Shown: piece after piece, positions 25,544 through 33,465 of the stretch
Numbering within the stretch: position 1 is the stretch's first letter
How the letters are laid out: each line of letters opens with the position of its first letter
Source: Hymenobacter sp. ISL-91
GTDB taxonomy: Bacteria; Bacteroidota; Bacteroidia; Cytophagales; Hymenobacteraceae
Reading direction: 5' to 3'
NCBI RefSeq assembly: GCF_018613725.1
Contig: NZ_JAGGPS010000026.1
Coordinates: forward strand, 12,693 to 71,781
DNA: 59,089 nucleotides
The notes under the pieces: model-generated
Told to the model about the DNA's origin: nothing
The model's database searches: none
The model's input: the letters and a program-made list of their open reading frames with translations, nothing else
Translations under genes and position numbers: made by a program

Positions 25544-26326
25544 ATGAAAAAACAGATCCAGATAGGTGAGCGAATTTTCTCATCACAAAAGGAAGCACTT
25601 GCATATTACAAGATGATGCTTAACTCTTATGAGTTTGGTCAATCTCTAAATGATAGTGACTTTGGCGATTTGCTAGCATTGCTGAATTACGACTACCAGA
25701 TGAGTCTTAATGAGGAATTGCAGGTAGAATCTATTGAAGCTAATGTTGTTGAGGATGAAGAGAACAAAGAATCTGTATTCGTAGAGAACATTAAGGTCTC
25801 TAAGGTGCAATTCAAAACAAAGTGCTTCGAAATATTCCTGAGCGACAAGACTAGTTATTATACATCGTACATAATGTTGGTTAATAGAAAGGACTACAAC
25901 CCAGAGTCTATCTTTGCTACTGCCTGTAGAAATTGTATTCAAAGCGACTTAGTAACTGTCAAGCAACAATATTTTAAGGACAATTTTGTAAATGGGGGTG
26001 TTAAATGCCAGGAAACAGGTGTCCTTTCTACGTGGGAGGAACTTGCTGTTGATCATAGACAACCAAATACTCTTTCTGTTATCATAGACCGTTTTAAAGA
26101 AATTAATGATATTGATTTAGAAGTTATAGAATATCGAACAACTAAAAGCAATCTGATTATATTTAAAGATGCAGAACTAATGCAAAAATTCGTATTATAT
26201 CATCGTGGTAAAGCTACTTTACGTGTAGTCCGTAAAGAGCGCAATTCGGCCCGCTCAGCTATGGGCCGCGTCAAGAGAAACTCGAAAGACTTGCCGATTG
26301 GTCCGTCGCAGCTTTCTCTTTTTTAA
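25544..26326 (+). CDS. DUF3223 and HNH-like protein, horizontally acquired
   Basis: A 260-residue protein whose first 115 residues fit DUF3223, the DeCL-type domain known from plant chloroplast proteins and the tail of RNA polymerase V: IGERIFSSQKEALAYYKMML, then LLALLNYD and FKTKCFEIFLSDKTSYYTSY. The second half has an HNH nuclease-like core: Cys in VKCQETGVL, then VDHRQPNTLSVIIDRF. The C-terminus is basic (KERNSARSAMGRVKRNSK), suggesting nucleic acid binding. Base composition is strikingly AT-rich, with A/T-ending codons, unlike both neighbours. Context is a single insertion between an SDR gene and fpg. A role in defence or in a mobile element is inference only. Confidence 0.75.
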   Translation: MKKQIQIGERIFSSQKEALAYYKMMLNSYEFGQSLNDSDFGDLLALLNYDYQMSLNEELQVESIEANVVEDEENKESVFVENIKVSKVQFKTKCFEIFLSDKTSYYTSYIMLVNRKDYNPESIFATACRNCIQSDLVTVKQQYFKDNFVNGGVKCQETGVLSTWEELAVDHRQPNTLSVIIDRFKEINDIDLEVIEYRTTKSNLIIFKDAELMQKFVLYHRGKATLRVVRKERNSARSAMGRVKRNSKDLPIGPSQLSLF

Positions 26327-26347
26327 CTAAATGCTCAGCGGTGAGGG

Positions 26348-27172
26348 TCACAACTCCGGCTCCGGCTGGCACTTGGGGCAATAATAAGTAGCTCGCCCGC
26401 CCACGTATTTTTTCTCGATGCGGGTGCGTGGGTGGCGGGGGCAGAACTCGTGGGCATCGGTGCCGGGCGTGGCCGACTCGTCCCACTCGCGGGCATGGAT
26501 GAGGAAGCTGGCCGGGAAGTTCCGGTAGTTGGCCTCGGCAGCAATGGCCGTTGTGAGCACCAGCTGAATGGCCGCGTGCAGGCGCTTTGTTTCGGCCGCT
26601 GCGAGGGAGTTGGCTATGCGCTCGGGGTGAATTTTGGCCTGGAACAGCACCTCATCAACAATCCAGTTGCCGAGGCCGGCCGTGAGGCGCTGGTCGAGCA
26701 ACAGGGGTTTGAGCAGCGTTTTGCGCTTAGCCAGCTTTTCGGTCAGCTCGGCTACGGTCAGCGCCAGCGCGTCGGGGCCTAGCTTTTTGGCCTGCTGATA
26801 GGCGGCCACGCTCTCGGCCAGCCGGATGCGGCCGAACTTGCGCGGGTCGATGAAGGCAGCGCGCAGGCCCGAATCGAGGTGCAGGGCCACGCGGGTGAAG
26901 CGGGGCGCATCGGCCGCGTCGCGGTAGGCCCCCACGTCGCCGCTCATGCCAAAGTGCAGCACCAGCACCTGGCCGTTATCGAGTTGCAGAAAGCAGTTTT
27001 TACCCAGCCGACTGGTGCCCGCAATGGTGCGACCCACCAGCGCCGGCCGCAACGTGTCTTCGGGCGTGCCCAGCACGTGAGCGTCGAGCACTTCAAAAGC
27101 GGTAATCGTCTGGCCTACTACCAGCTTGTCCAGGAAGCGGCGGTAGGTTTCAACCTCGGGTAATTCGGGCAT
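26348..27172 (-). CDS. Fpg/Nei family DNA glycosylase
   Basis: A 274-residue bifunctional base-excision glycosylase/AP lyase. The mature N-terminus PELPEVETYRR supplies the catalytic Pro and Glu, and the beta-hairpin Lys is in SRLGKNCFL (about 58). The helix-two-turn-helix region includes GLGNWIVDEVLFQAKIHP. The C-terminal zinc finger is atypical: CPRH with the second cysteine replaced by His, then CPKC after about 17 residues. It removes oxidised purines such as 8-oxoguanine. The enzyme may differ from canonical MutM, so no symbol is given. It converges on the DUF3223 gene with 21 bases between stops. Confidence 0.88.
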   Translation of the reverse strand: MPELPEVETYRRFLDKLVVGQTITAFEVLDAHVLGTPEDTLRPALVGRTIAGTSRLGKNCFLQLDNGQVLVLHFGMSGDVGAYRDAADAPRFTRVALHLDSGLRAAFIDPRKFGRIRLAESVAAYQQAKKLGPDALALTVAELTEKLAKRKTLLKPLLLDQRLTAGLGNWIVDEVLFQAKIHPERIANSLAAAETKRLHAAIQLVLTTAIAAEANYRNFPASFLIHAREWDESATPGTDAHEFCPRHPRTRIEKKYVGGRATYYCPKCQPEPEL

Positions 27173-27306
27173 TCGGGAGAGGCAGCAAATTGGGGATTTC
27201 GAGAATCGTAAAGAGCGTTATAATGGACCCTTTACGCATAAACAGGTAGCCCGGCAAAAAGTCAGGCAGGACTGGCTCGCACAACTAAGTAGTCCGAGTT
27301 ATAAAG

Positions 27307-27344
27307 AACGATGTAGGGTGCGGGGCTTGTCCCCGCCCCCCCTA
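27307..27344. repeat. half copy of GGGGCTTGTCCCC repeat
   Basis: One arm like that at 1431 (GTAGGGTGCGGGGCTTGTCC), without a facing arm. Only the inner GGGG/CCCC can pair. Confidence 0.7.
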
Positions 27345-27373
27345 CAACCGGCCAGCGGCATGAACTTCCCAAC

Positions 27374-28276
27374 TCACAACCGCAACTCGCCCTCGACTAT
27401 CACCACGCCCTGCCCACTGATATGCACAGCCTCCACGGCGTCGGGCGGGCCCTGTACCGCCACGTGCACCATGCCGGGGCGGCCCATCCAGTGGCCCTGT
27501 TCGGCAATGAAATTGGGTGTGGAAAGCAGGCGGTAGTGCCAGAGGTAGGCCGCCATGGCGCCGGTAGCCGAGCCGGTTACGGGGTCTTCGGGCAGATCGG
27601 GTGGGGTGCAGAAGTGGCGGGCGAAGGTGGTGCCAACGGGCGTGGCCCCTTCAAGGCAAAACAGGTGCGAGCTGAAAAAGCCGCTGGCCCGGCGGTAAGC
27701 ATCCAGCGCCATGGGGTCGGGTAAGTGGGCGCGCCGCAGCGTGGCTGCATCGCGCAGCGGAACCATCAGCTGGGGCGTACCGGTGCTCACCGTCTGCACT
27801 ACGGCGCCGGGCAGCAGGTCGGCGGGTGTGAGGCCAAACAGGGGCAGCACCTCGGCCGGCTCGTGCAGCGGCCCGAACTCGGGGCGGCGCTGGGTCATAC
27901 GGATAAAGTGGGGCTGGCCGGCTTCGGCGGGCGAAACCCGGATGGCAACGGGCCCGTGCAGCAACTCCAGCTGCAAATCGTGGGGCCGGCCGCCGGTGGG
28001 TCGGGGTAGGCGGCCGGTGTGCAGCAGGGCCGTAATGGTGGCAATGGTGGGGTGGCCGGCCAGCGGAATTTCCTCGCCCGGCGTGAAGTAACGCACCCCA
28101 TACCCGGCCACTGCCGAGCGGCGTACAAAGGCCGTTTCCGATTGGTTGAACTCCTGGGCCAGTCGTTGCATCTGAGCCGGGCTGAGGTCGTCGGTATCGA
28201 GTACTACGGCGCAGGGGTTGCCACCCAGGGCCGTGTCGGCAAAGGCATCAACCAGCAAAAAGGGGTAAACCGGCAT
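27374..28276 (-). CDS. PhzF family phenazine biosynthesis-like protein
   Basis: A 300-residue protein of the PhzF isomerase family, which has two similar alpha/beta barrels. Family features are FALVDAF-like PFLLVDAFADTALGGNPCAV at the N-terminus, the catalytic Glu in QSETAFV (about 46), GEEIPLAGHPTIA (about 68-80) and a second-half EDPVTGSATGA. PhzF itself isomerises DHHA in phenazine formation, but most homologues act elsewhere and no phenazine genes are present here, so a general isomerase role is all that can be said. The length is normal. Confidence 0.9.
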   Translation of the reverse strand: MPVYPFLLVDAFADTALGGNPCAVVLDTDDLSPAQMQRLAQEFNQSETAFVRRSAVAGYGVRYFTPGEEIPLAGHPTIATITALLHTGRLPRPTGGRPHDLQLELLHGPVAIRVSPAEAGQPHFIRMTQRRPEFGPLHEPAEVLPLFGLTPADLLPGAVVQTVSTGTPQLMVPLRDAATLRRAHLPDPMALDAYRRASGFFSSHLFCLEGATPVGTTFARHFCTPPDLPEDPVTGSATGAMAAYLWHYRLLSTPNFIAEQGHWMGRPGMVHVAVQGPPDAVEAVHISGQGVVIVEGELRL

Positions 28277-28355
28277 TTCACGAAAGGATGAATGAGCCGT
28301 AAAGATATACGGCCGGCCTCCTGCAAGGGAAACCGGCCGTTTGATAGAAACAGAG

Positions 28356-28452
28356 CGTCATGCTGAGCGGAGTCGCATCATCTCTACTGCTTCATTGCAT
28401 TCATTGAAATTAGTGTGGCGGTAGAGATGATACGACTCCGCTCAGCATGACG
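28356..28452. repeat. palindromic repeat, GTCATGC variant
   Basis: 32-bp arms (28356-28387, 28421-28452) with one mismatch and a 33-base loop. The arm GTCATGCTGAGCGGAGTCG is a relative of the GTCATTC family and closest to 55724. Confidence 0.9.
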
Positions 28453-28472
28453 TTCCATATCTTTCTTCTCAT

Positions 28473-29360
28473 CTACGATGGGTCGGTAAGCATGGCTACC
28501 CGACGGCCGTTAGGGTCATAAATTTCGCCCATCCGGCTGATGTAGAGGCGGCGCTGCTGGCCGTCGATGAGCACGTAGGGGTAGCTGAGGCTTTCGGAGC
28601 GGGTGAGGCGACCCACCACTTCGGCGGCCTGGCCGGCGCGGTCGAGGCGCACCACGCTCAAGCGGTCAGTCACGTAGAAATCGAGCTCAGGCTTGGCCTG
28701 AAACGTGATTTTACCCAACACACTTACCGGCGCGGCCCGGCGGGCTACCACCTGCCGCACCGGCGCTGGCTGGACGGTCATCATGGCTGGCTCGGCCGAA
28801 GGGGCAACACCGCGGGTGCTGGCCGTAATCTGCTGGCTGGCCCGCTGCCAGCCCTGGCTGATAGCCGTCAGGCGGGTGCGGCGGCCGGGATGAGTGGGGG
28901 AGGCCTGCTCATCGGACACGATGGCCATGCCGGCCTGCGCCTGGGCGAGGCTGGCCCCCATTTTGCGCAGCACGAAACCCGAAAACTCATCGGCTTCCAG
29001 TTCGTCGGTGGGGTTGGAGCCGCCAGCACGCAAGGTGTGGCCGTTGAGGTGGTGGCCCATCTCGTGCGCCAGAATGCTGATGCCTGCCCAGTCGGTGCGG
29101 CCGGCCCGGTTTACAGCCGACACGAACTGCGGATTGTAGAGCAGGTAGCGCTGGCCGCCGTACACCACGGCGGCGGCATTTTGCACCTCGCTGGTGGCGC
29201 GCAGCTGGAAGCGGGGCTTCAGGCCCACGACATCGGTTATTTCGCGCAGTACATCGCGCTGGCCGTTGCTGCTGCTTTGGGCCGAAGCGGTGCCGGCCAG
29301 TAGTAACCCGGCAGTCAGCAGGCCGGTAAGGCGGCGGAAAAGTCGAAGATGGATAGTCAT
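28473..29360 (-). CDS. M48 family zinc metalloprotease
   Basis: A 295-residue protein from ATG 29360; a 12-codon longer frame is rejected because the signal peptide (LFRRLTGLLTAGLLLAGTASA) begins here. The zinc site is HEMGHH with a third ligand Glu in the ELEADEFSG segment, as in M48. It lacks the transmembrane helices of HtpX, so it is an exported peptidase, like the periplasmic BepA/LoiP type in outline. The C-terminal 120 residues (KITFQAKPELDFYVTDRLSV) form a beta-rich domain of unknown role. A function in envelope protein quality control is inference. Confidence 0.87.
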   Translation of the reverse strand: MTIHLRLFRRLTGLLTAGLLLAGTASAQSSSNGQRDVLREITDVVGLKPRFQLRATSEVQNAAAVVYGGQRYLLYNPQFVSAVNRAGRTDWAGISILAHEMGHHLNGHTLRAGGSNPTDELEADEFSGFVLRKMGASLAQAQAGMAIVSDEQASPTHPGRRTRLTAISQGWQRASQQITASTRGVAPSAEPAMMTVQPAPVRQVVARRAAPVSVLGKITFQAKPELDFYVTDRLSVVRLDRAGQAAEVVGRLTRSESLSYPYVLIDGQQRRLYISRMGEIYDPNGRRVAMLTDPS

Positions 29361-29599
29361 GGATAGGTAGGGTAGAGTGCGCCGTAAAGTAGGCAACTAC
29401 CTTGCCGAAGTAGTGCCGACAAGGTACCTGGACAACAGCAGCTGATGCGAATTTATTCCGTTTAAAGCTAAAAAAACAGCCGGAATTCTTGCCTACTAAC
29501 GCCCGCTCTCACGCGAATCGTATACTGCCTTTGCAGCGTCAGACTTTAGTTTCGGGCTGCTTGTCCTGCTGCCCGGCGGTCTTGCCAGCTCCGCATTGC

Positions 29600-31261
29600 T
29601 TACGTAGCCTCGCCGGCGGTGCTGGCTACCAGGCGGGTGCTGCCGGGCGGCATGGCCGGGTGGCCGGCCGCCGGGTGGTGGTGTTGCGCCAGCAGATGAC
29701 TGACGTGCGGTGGTTCGGAGCCATAATGAAGCTGGCGCAGGCGCACCTTCAGCTCGGCCTCCTCGCGGCCCACCCCGCGCTGGTGCTGCCGCAGATACTC
29801 CTCCCACGACTCCGACAGGAAATATTCCATCAGCCGGTCGGGGTCGGCCAGGTCGGCATAAAGGCCCCAGCCAATGGCGCCCTCGCGGCGGCGGATGCGG
29901 CCCAGCTGCTCCATGTAATAGGTGAAGGCCGCGCGGTTTTCGGGGGTTACGCGGTAGGTGGTCGTGGTGATGACCGGGCCTTCGGCGGGGGCGGGCTCTT
30001 CGGCCAGCACGGGCTCGGGGCGCTGGCGGGTGGGCGTGTGGTCGAGGGCTTCGGGGGGCGTTTGCAGCGAGTAGCGGCGGGCCAGCAGTAGGCTCAGCAG
30101 CAGCCAGCCGGCCGCACCGGCCAAAGCCAGCGGCAAGCCCGCCCGCTCGGCTACCGCGCCCCACACCACGCTGCCCACCGCCATGCCGCCCTGAATAACG
30201 AGCAGGTAGATGCTGATGGTGCGCGCCTGCACCCAGCGCGGCACCACCGTTTGCACGCCCACGCTAAACGAGTTGAGCACCAGCATCCAGGCCATACCTA
30301 CCAGTACCAGGGCCCCGTACAGTAGCCACGGCGCATTCACGTAGCCCAGGCCCAGCAGGCCGCCGGCAAACACAGTAGTAGCCAGCGCTACCCGGCCATC
30401 AATGCTCAGGCGGCGGTTGAGGCGCGGCAGCAGCACGGCCGCCAGCACCGCGCCCAGGCCCATGCAGGTGAGCAGCAGCGAGTAGAACGAGGTGGGCCGC
30501 AGTAGCCGTTGGGCCACCACGGCCGGCATCAGGGCAAACAATGCGCTACCCCCAAACGTGAAGGCCGCCCCGCGCAGCAGAATCCGCTGCACGGGGGGCG
30601 CGAAGCGGGCGTAGCGCAGCCCGCCGCGCATGGCCATCACGAGCCGCTCGGCGGCCAGCGTGCTCACGGGCTGGGGCTCACGCCGCCAGCTATACACCAT
30701 ATAAATAGTGCCCAGAAAGGATAAGCCGTTGAGCAAAAACGCCGCCCCGGCCGAGAAATAGCCGATAACCAGCCCGCCTAGCGCCGGCCCCAAAGCGCGC
30801 GCCAGATTAAAGCTGACACTGTTGAGGGCAATGGCCTGGGGCAGGTCGGCGGGCGGCACTACCTCGGGCGTTACCGACTGCCACACCGGATTGTTCAACG
30901 CTCCGCCCAGCCCTAGCAGAAACGTGAGACTCAGCAGCAGCCAGGGCGACGAAAAGCCCCCGAACGCCATGCCCGCCAGCAGCAACGCCACTGCGGCCAT
31001 CCAGGTTTGGGTGAGGATGAGCAGCTTGCGCCGGTCGAGCAGATCGGCCAGGGCGCCGGCGGGCAGGCTCAGCAGAAACACGGGCAGCGCCGAAGCCGTC
31101 TGGAGCAGGGCCACCAGTACGGGCGAGGTCGTCAGCTCGGTCATCAGCCCCACGGCGCCCACGTTCTGCATCCAGGTGCCCACGTTCGACACGAAGGAGG
31201 CAATCCAGAGCATCCGAAAAATCGGAGTCTTTAGCGGCGTAAACGGCGACGAGGAGGCCAA
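29600..31261 (-). CDS. MFS transporter (DHA3) with C-terminal ABM-like domain
   Basis: A 553-residue exporter. The most upstream usable start is a TTG at 31261; the first ATG (residue 17) falls in the first helix, so TTG is preferred. About 12 helices to residue 410 carry DHA3 features (ADLLDRRKLLILTQTWMA; LNSVSFNLARALGPALGG). The final about 110 residues (TTTYRVTPENRAAFTYYMEQ, then AIGWGLYADLADPDRLMEYF) resemble the ferredoxin-like antibiotic monooxygenase (ABM) fold seen fused to the MFS_3 branch. It lacks an obvious operon partner. The substrate may be a siderophore or drug; only the class is supported. Confidence 0.85.
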   Translation of the reverse strand: MASSSPFTPLKTPIFRMLWIASFVSNVGTWMQNVGAVGLMTELTTSPVLVALLQTASALPVFLLSLPAGALADLLDRRKLLILTQTWMAAVALLLAGMAFGGFSSPWLLLSLTFLLGLGGALNNPVWQSVTPEVVPPADLPQAIALNSVSFNLARALGPALGGLVIGYFSAGAAFLLNGLSFLGTIYMVYSWRREPQPVSTLAAERLVMAMRGGLRYARFAPPVQRILLRGAAFTFGGSALFALMPAVVAQRLLRPTSFYSLLLTCMGLGAVLAAVLLPRLNRRLSIDGRVALATTVFAGGLLGLGYVNAPWLLYGALVLVGMAWMLVLNSFSVGVQTVVPRWVQARTISIYLLVIQGGMAVGSVVWGAVAERAGLPLALAGAAGWLLLSLLLARRYSLQTPPEALDHTPTRQRPEPVLAEEPAPAEGPVITTTTYRVTPENRAAFTYYMEQLGRIRRREGAIGWGLYADLADPDRLMEYFLSESWEEYLRQHQRGVGREEAELKVRLRQLHYGSEPPHVSHLLAQHHHPAAGHPAMPPGSTRLVASTAGEAT

Positions 31262-31438
31262 AAGTGAAACTGGTGAAGTGATGAACGAGTTGGCGGTGGC
31301 TCTGGCTGCTCAGCCAGCTTCCAGCCCCCCCCCGAATCCCACTCATACGGCTATCAGGGTCTTTCGAACAAGCCGCAACCCCATCCTCCGCAAAAGGGCC
31401 TCCTCACCACCTGAAAAAATTGCACAGGTCGCCAGCAC

Positions 31439-31546
31439 AACGTAGGGGCGGGGCTTGCCCCCGCCCGCCGTTGAACGCTTACCGTTGAACAAGCACCAGC
31501 AGCGGCGCGCACGGCGGGCGAGTACAAGCCCCGCCCCTACGTCGTT
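31439..31546. repeat. palindromic repeat, GGGGCTTG family
   Basis: Imperfect arms 31439-31471 and 31511-31546 sharing GTAGGGGCGGGGCTTG with the copy at the window end. It occupies about a third of the 309-base gap between two minus-strand genes; the rest of that gap shows nothing recognisable. Confidence 0.85.
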
Positions 31547-31570
31547 TTTCGGGCCACCGCGCAGCGTTAT

Positions 31571-33346
31571 TCATCGGCCCACCGCTGCCAACGGCCGCTC
31601 GCCAATCTGCTGGCGCCACATGGCGTAGTAGAGGCCGCGCTGTTCGAGTAGCTCTGCGTGGCGGCCGGCTTCGGCTACGTGGCCGCGTTCGAGCACAAAA
31701 ATGCGGTCGGCGTGCAGCACGGTGCTCAGGCGATGGGCAATAAGGATGGTGATGTGCTGGCGCGAACCCGACAGCTCACGCACCGTCTGGCTTATTTCTT
31801 CTTCCGTAAGCGAGTCGAGGGCCGAGGTGGCTTCATCAAAAACCAGTAGGGTAGGGTGGCGCAGCAGCGCCCGGGCAATGCTCAGGCGCTGCTTTTCGCC
31901 GCCCGATACCTTCACGCCGCCCTCACCAATCACCGTGTCGAGGCCCAGCGGGGCGCGGGCCAGCAACAACTCGGCCGCCGCCTGGTGCAGCGCTGCTATG
32001 CACTGCTCGTCGGTGGCGTTGGGGGCTACAAAGCGCAGGTTTTCGCGGATGGTACCGGCAAACAGTTGGGTGTCCTGGGTTACGAAGCCGATCTGCTCGC
32101 GCAGCGTGTCCAGGTCGAGCTCGGGGCCGGGGATGCCGTTGTAGAGAATCCGGCCCTCGGCGGGTGGATAGAGGCCCACCAGCAGCTTTACAAGGGTGGT
32201 TTTGCCCGAGCCCGAAGGGCCTACGAAGGCAATAGTTTCGCCCAGCTTGGTACGGAAACTGATGCCGTCGAGGGCCGGCGCGCTGGCCGTGAGGTGCTGG
32301 AAGCGCACGTCGTCAAACTCCAGTGTCTCAATCTGGTCGATGACTTTGGGGTGAGCCGGCTTCACTTCCTTGGGCGTGTCGAGTAGCTGCTGGTAGTTGG
32401 CCAGCGAGGCCTCGGTTTCGCGGTATATATTAATGATGGTGCCCATCTCCTGCAGCGGCCCGAAAATGGCGAACGAGTAGATGAAGAACGAGAAGAACTC
32501 GCCCACCGAAATGGTTTGCTGTACTACCAGAAACAGCAGCATAAGCAGAATCAGGTTGCGCATCAGGTTCACAAACGTGCCCTGCACAAACGACAAGGAG
32601 CGCAGGTACCGCACCTTGCGCAGCTCCAGCTTCAGGATTTTCTCGGTTGTGGCGTTCAGGCGCAGCGTTTCCTGCTGTGCCAGCCCCAGGCTTTTTATCA
32701 GCTCGATATTGCGCAGGCTTTCGGTGGTGGAACCAGCCAGCGCCGTGGTTTCGGCTACAATCGTTTTCTGAATTACCTTGATACGCTTGCTCAGAAACAG
32801 GCTCAGAGACCCTAACAGCGGAATAGTAAGAAAGTACACCGCCGCAATGGGCCAGTACACGCTCAGCGCATACCACGTCACGAACACAATGCCCACCAGC
32901 GAGATAAACAGGATGTTGACGAAGCTCAGAATCAGCTTCTCCACGTCAGTGCGCACCTTCTGAAGCTTGCCCAGCGTTTCGCCGCTGCGCTGGTCCTCAA
33001 ACACCTGGTAGGGCAGCTCCAACGAGTGGCGCAGGCCATCGGAATACAGCTGGGCCCCGAGGCGTTGGGTGATGACGTTGGTGTAGTAGTCCTGGAAATT
33101 CTTGGCAATGCGGCTCACCATGGCCACGCCCATGGCCTGCAGAATCAGCAGGCCCGCCCCGCCGGTCAGGAAGGTCCAGAAGCCGTTTTCGAGCACGTTG
33201 GTCCCGGCTTTCACCACATGCCGGTCAATAATCTGCCGGAAAATGTAGGGGTCGAGCAAGGAGAAAACCTGGTTTATGGCGGCCAGTAGCAGCGCCAACG
33301 CCAGCAGCCCCCGGTAGTGCCGGAGGTAAGAAAAAAGGATTTTCAT
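31571..33346 (-). CDS. ABC exporter, fused permease and ATPase
   Basis: A 591-residue half-transporter from ATG 33346 (MKILFSYLRHYRGLLALALL); the longer frame to 33418 is not needed. Six transmembrane helices (about 10-300) precede an ATPase with Walker A GPSGSGKTT, Q-loop VTQDTQLFAG, signature VSGGEKQRLSIARALL, Walker B LLVFDEATSALD and H-loop IAHRLSTV. It matches the MsbA/MDR-like exporter class and would work as a homodimer in the inner membrane, exporting a lipid, peptide or drug. No partner half-transporter gene is adjacent. Confidence 0.92.
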   Translation of the reverse strand: MKILFSYLRHYRGLLALALLLAAINQVFSLLDPYIFRQIIDRHVVKAGTNVLENGFWTFLTGGAGLLILQAMGVAMVSRIAKNFQDYYTNVITQRLGAQLYSDGLRHSLELPYQVFEDQRSGETLGKLQKVRTDVEKLILSFVNILFISLVGIVFVTWYALSVYWPIAAVYFLTIPLLGSLSLFLSKRIKVIQKTIVAETTALAGSTTESLRNIELIKSLGLAQQETLRLNATTEKILKLELRKVRYLRSLSFVQGTFVNLMRNLILLMLLFLVVQQTISVGEFFSFFIYSFAIFGPLQEMGTIINIYRETEASLANYQQLLDTPKEVKPAHPKVIDQIETLEFDDVRFQHLTASAPALDGISFRTKLGETIAFVGPSGSGKTTLVKLLVGLYPPAEGRILYNGIPGPELDLDTLREQIGFVTQDTQLFAGTIRENLRFVAPNATDEQCIAALHQAAAELLLARAPLGLDTVIGEGGVKVSGGEKQRLSIARALLRHPTLLVFDEATSALDSLTEEEISQTVRELSGSRQHITILIAHRLSTVLHADRIFVLERGHVAEAGRHAELLEQRGLYYAMWRQQIGERPLAAVGR

Positions 33347-33420
33347 GAAATCGGGAAGGGAAGAATCAACCAGAAAGCGCCCCGGCCACCGGAAAGTTTC
33401 GGCTGCCGGCCGTTGCACAG

Positions 33421-33451
33421 CTGTAGCGCTGTCCTTCGGTTCGCGCTACAG
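33421..33451. repeat. short inverted repeat
   Basis: CTGTAGCGC and GCGCTACAG in opposed orientation around 13 bases, with a further GTGCTACAGCCG just right. It resembles a worn fragment of the GTAGCGCGAAGC family and lies just beyond the stop of the next gene. Confidence 0.5.
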
Positions 33452-33465
33452 CCGTTTAGTTCGTG

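Noticed and set aside
30807..31346. 179-residue frame at the start of the MFS gene
   Set aside because: A frame-shifted shadow: Arg/Ala/Gly-rich, while the overlapping frame contains the transmembrane helices.
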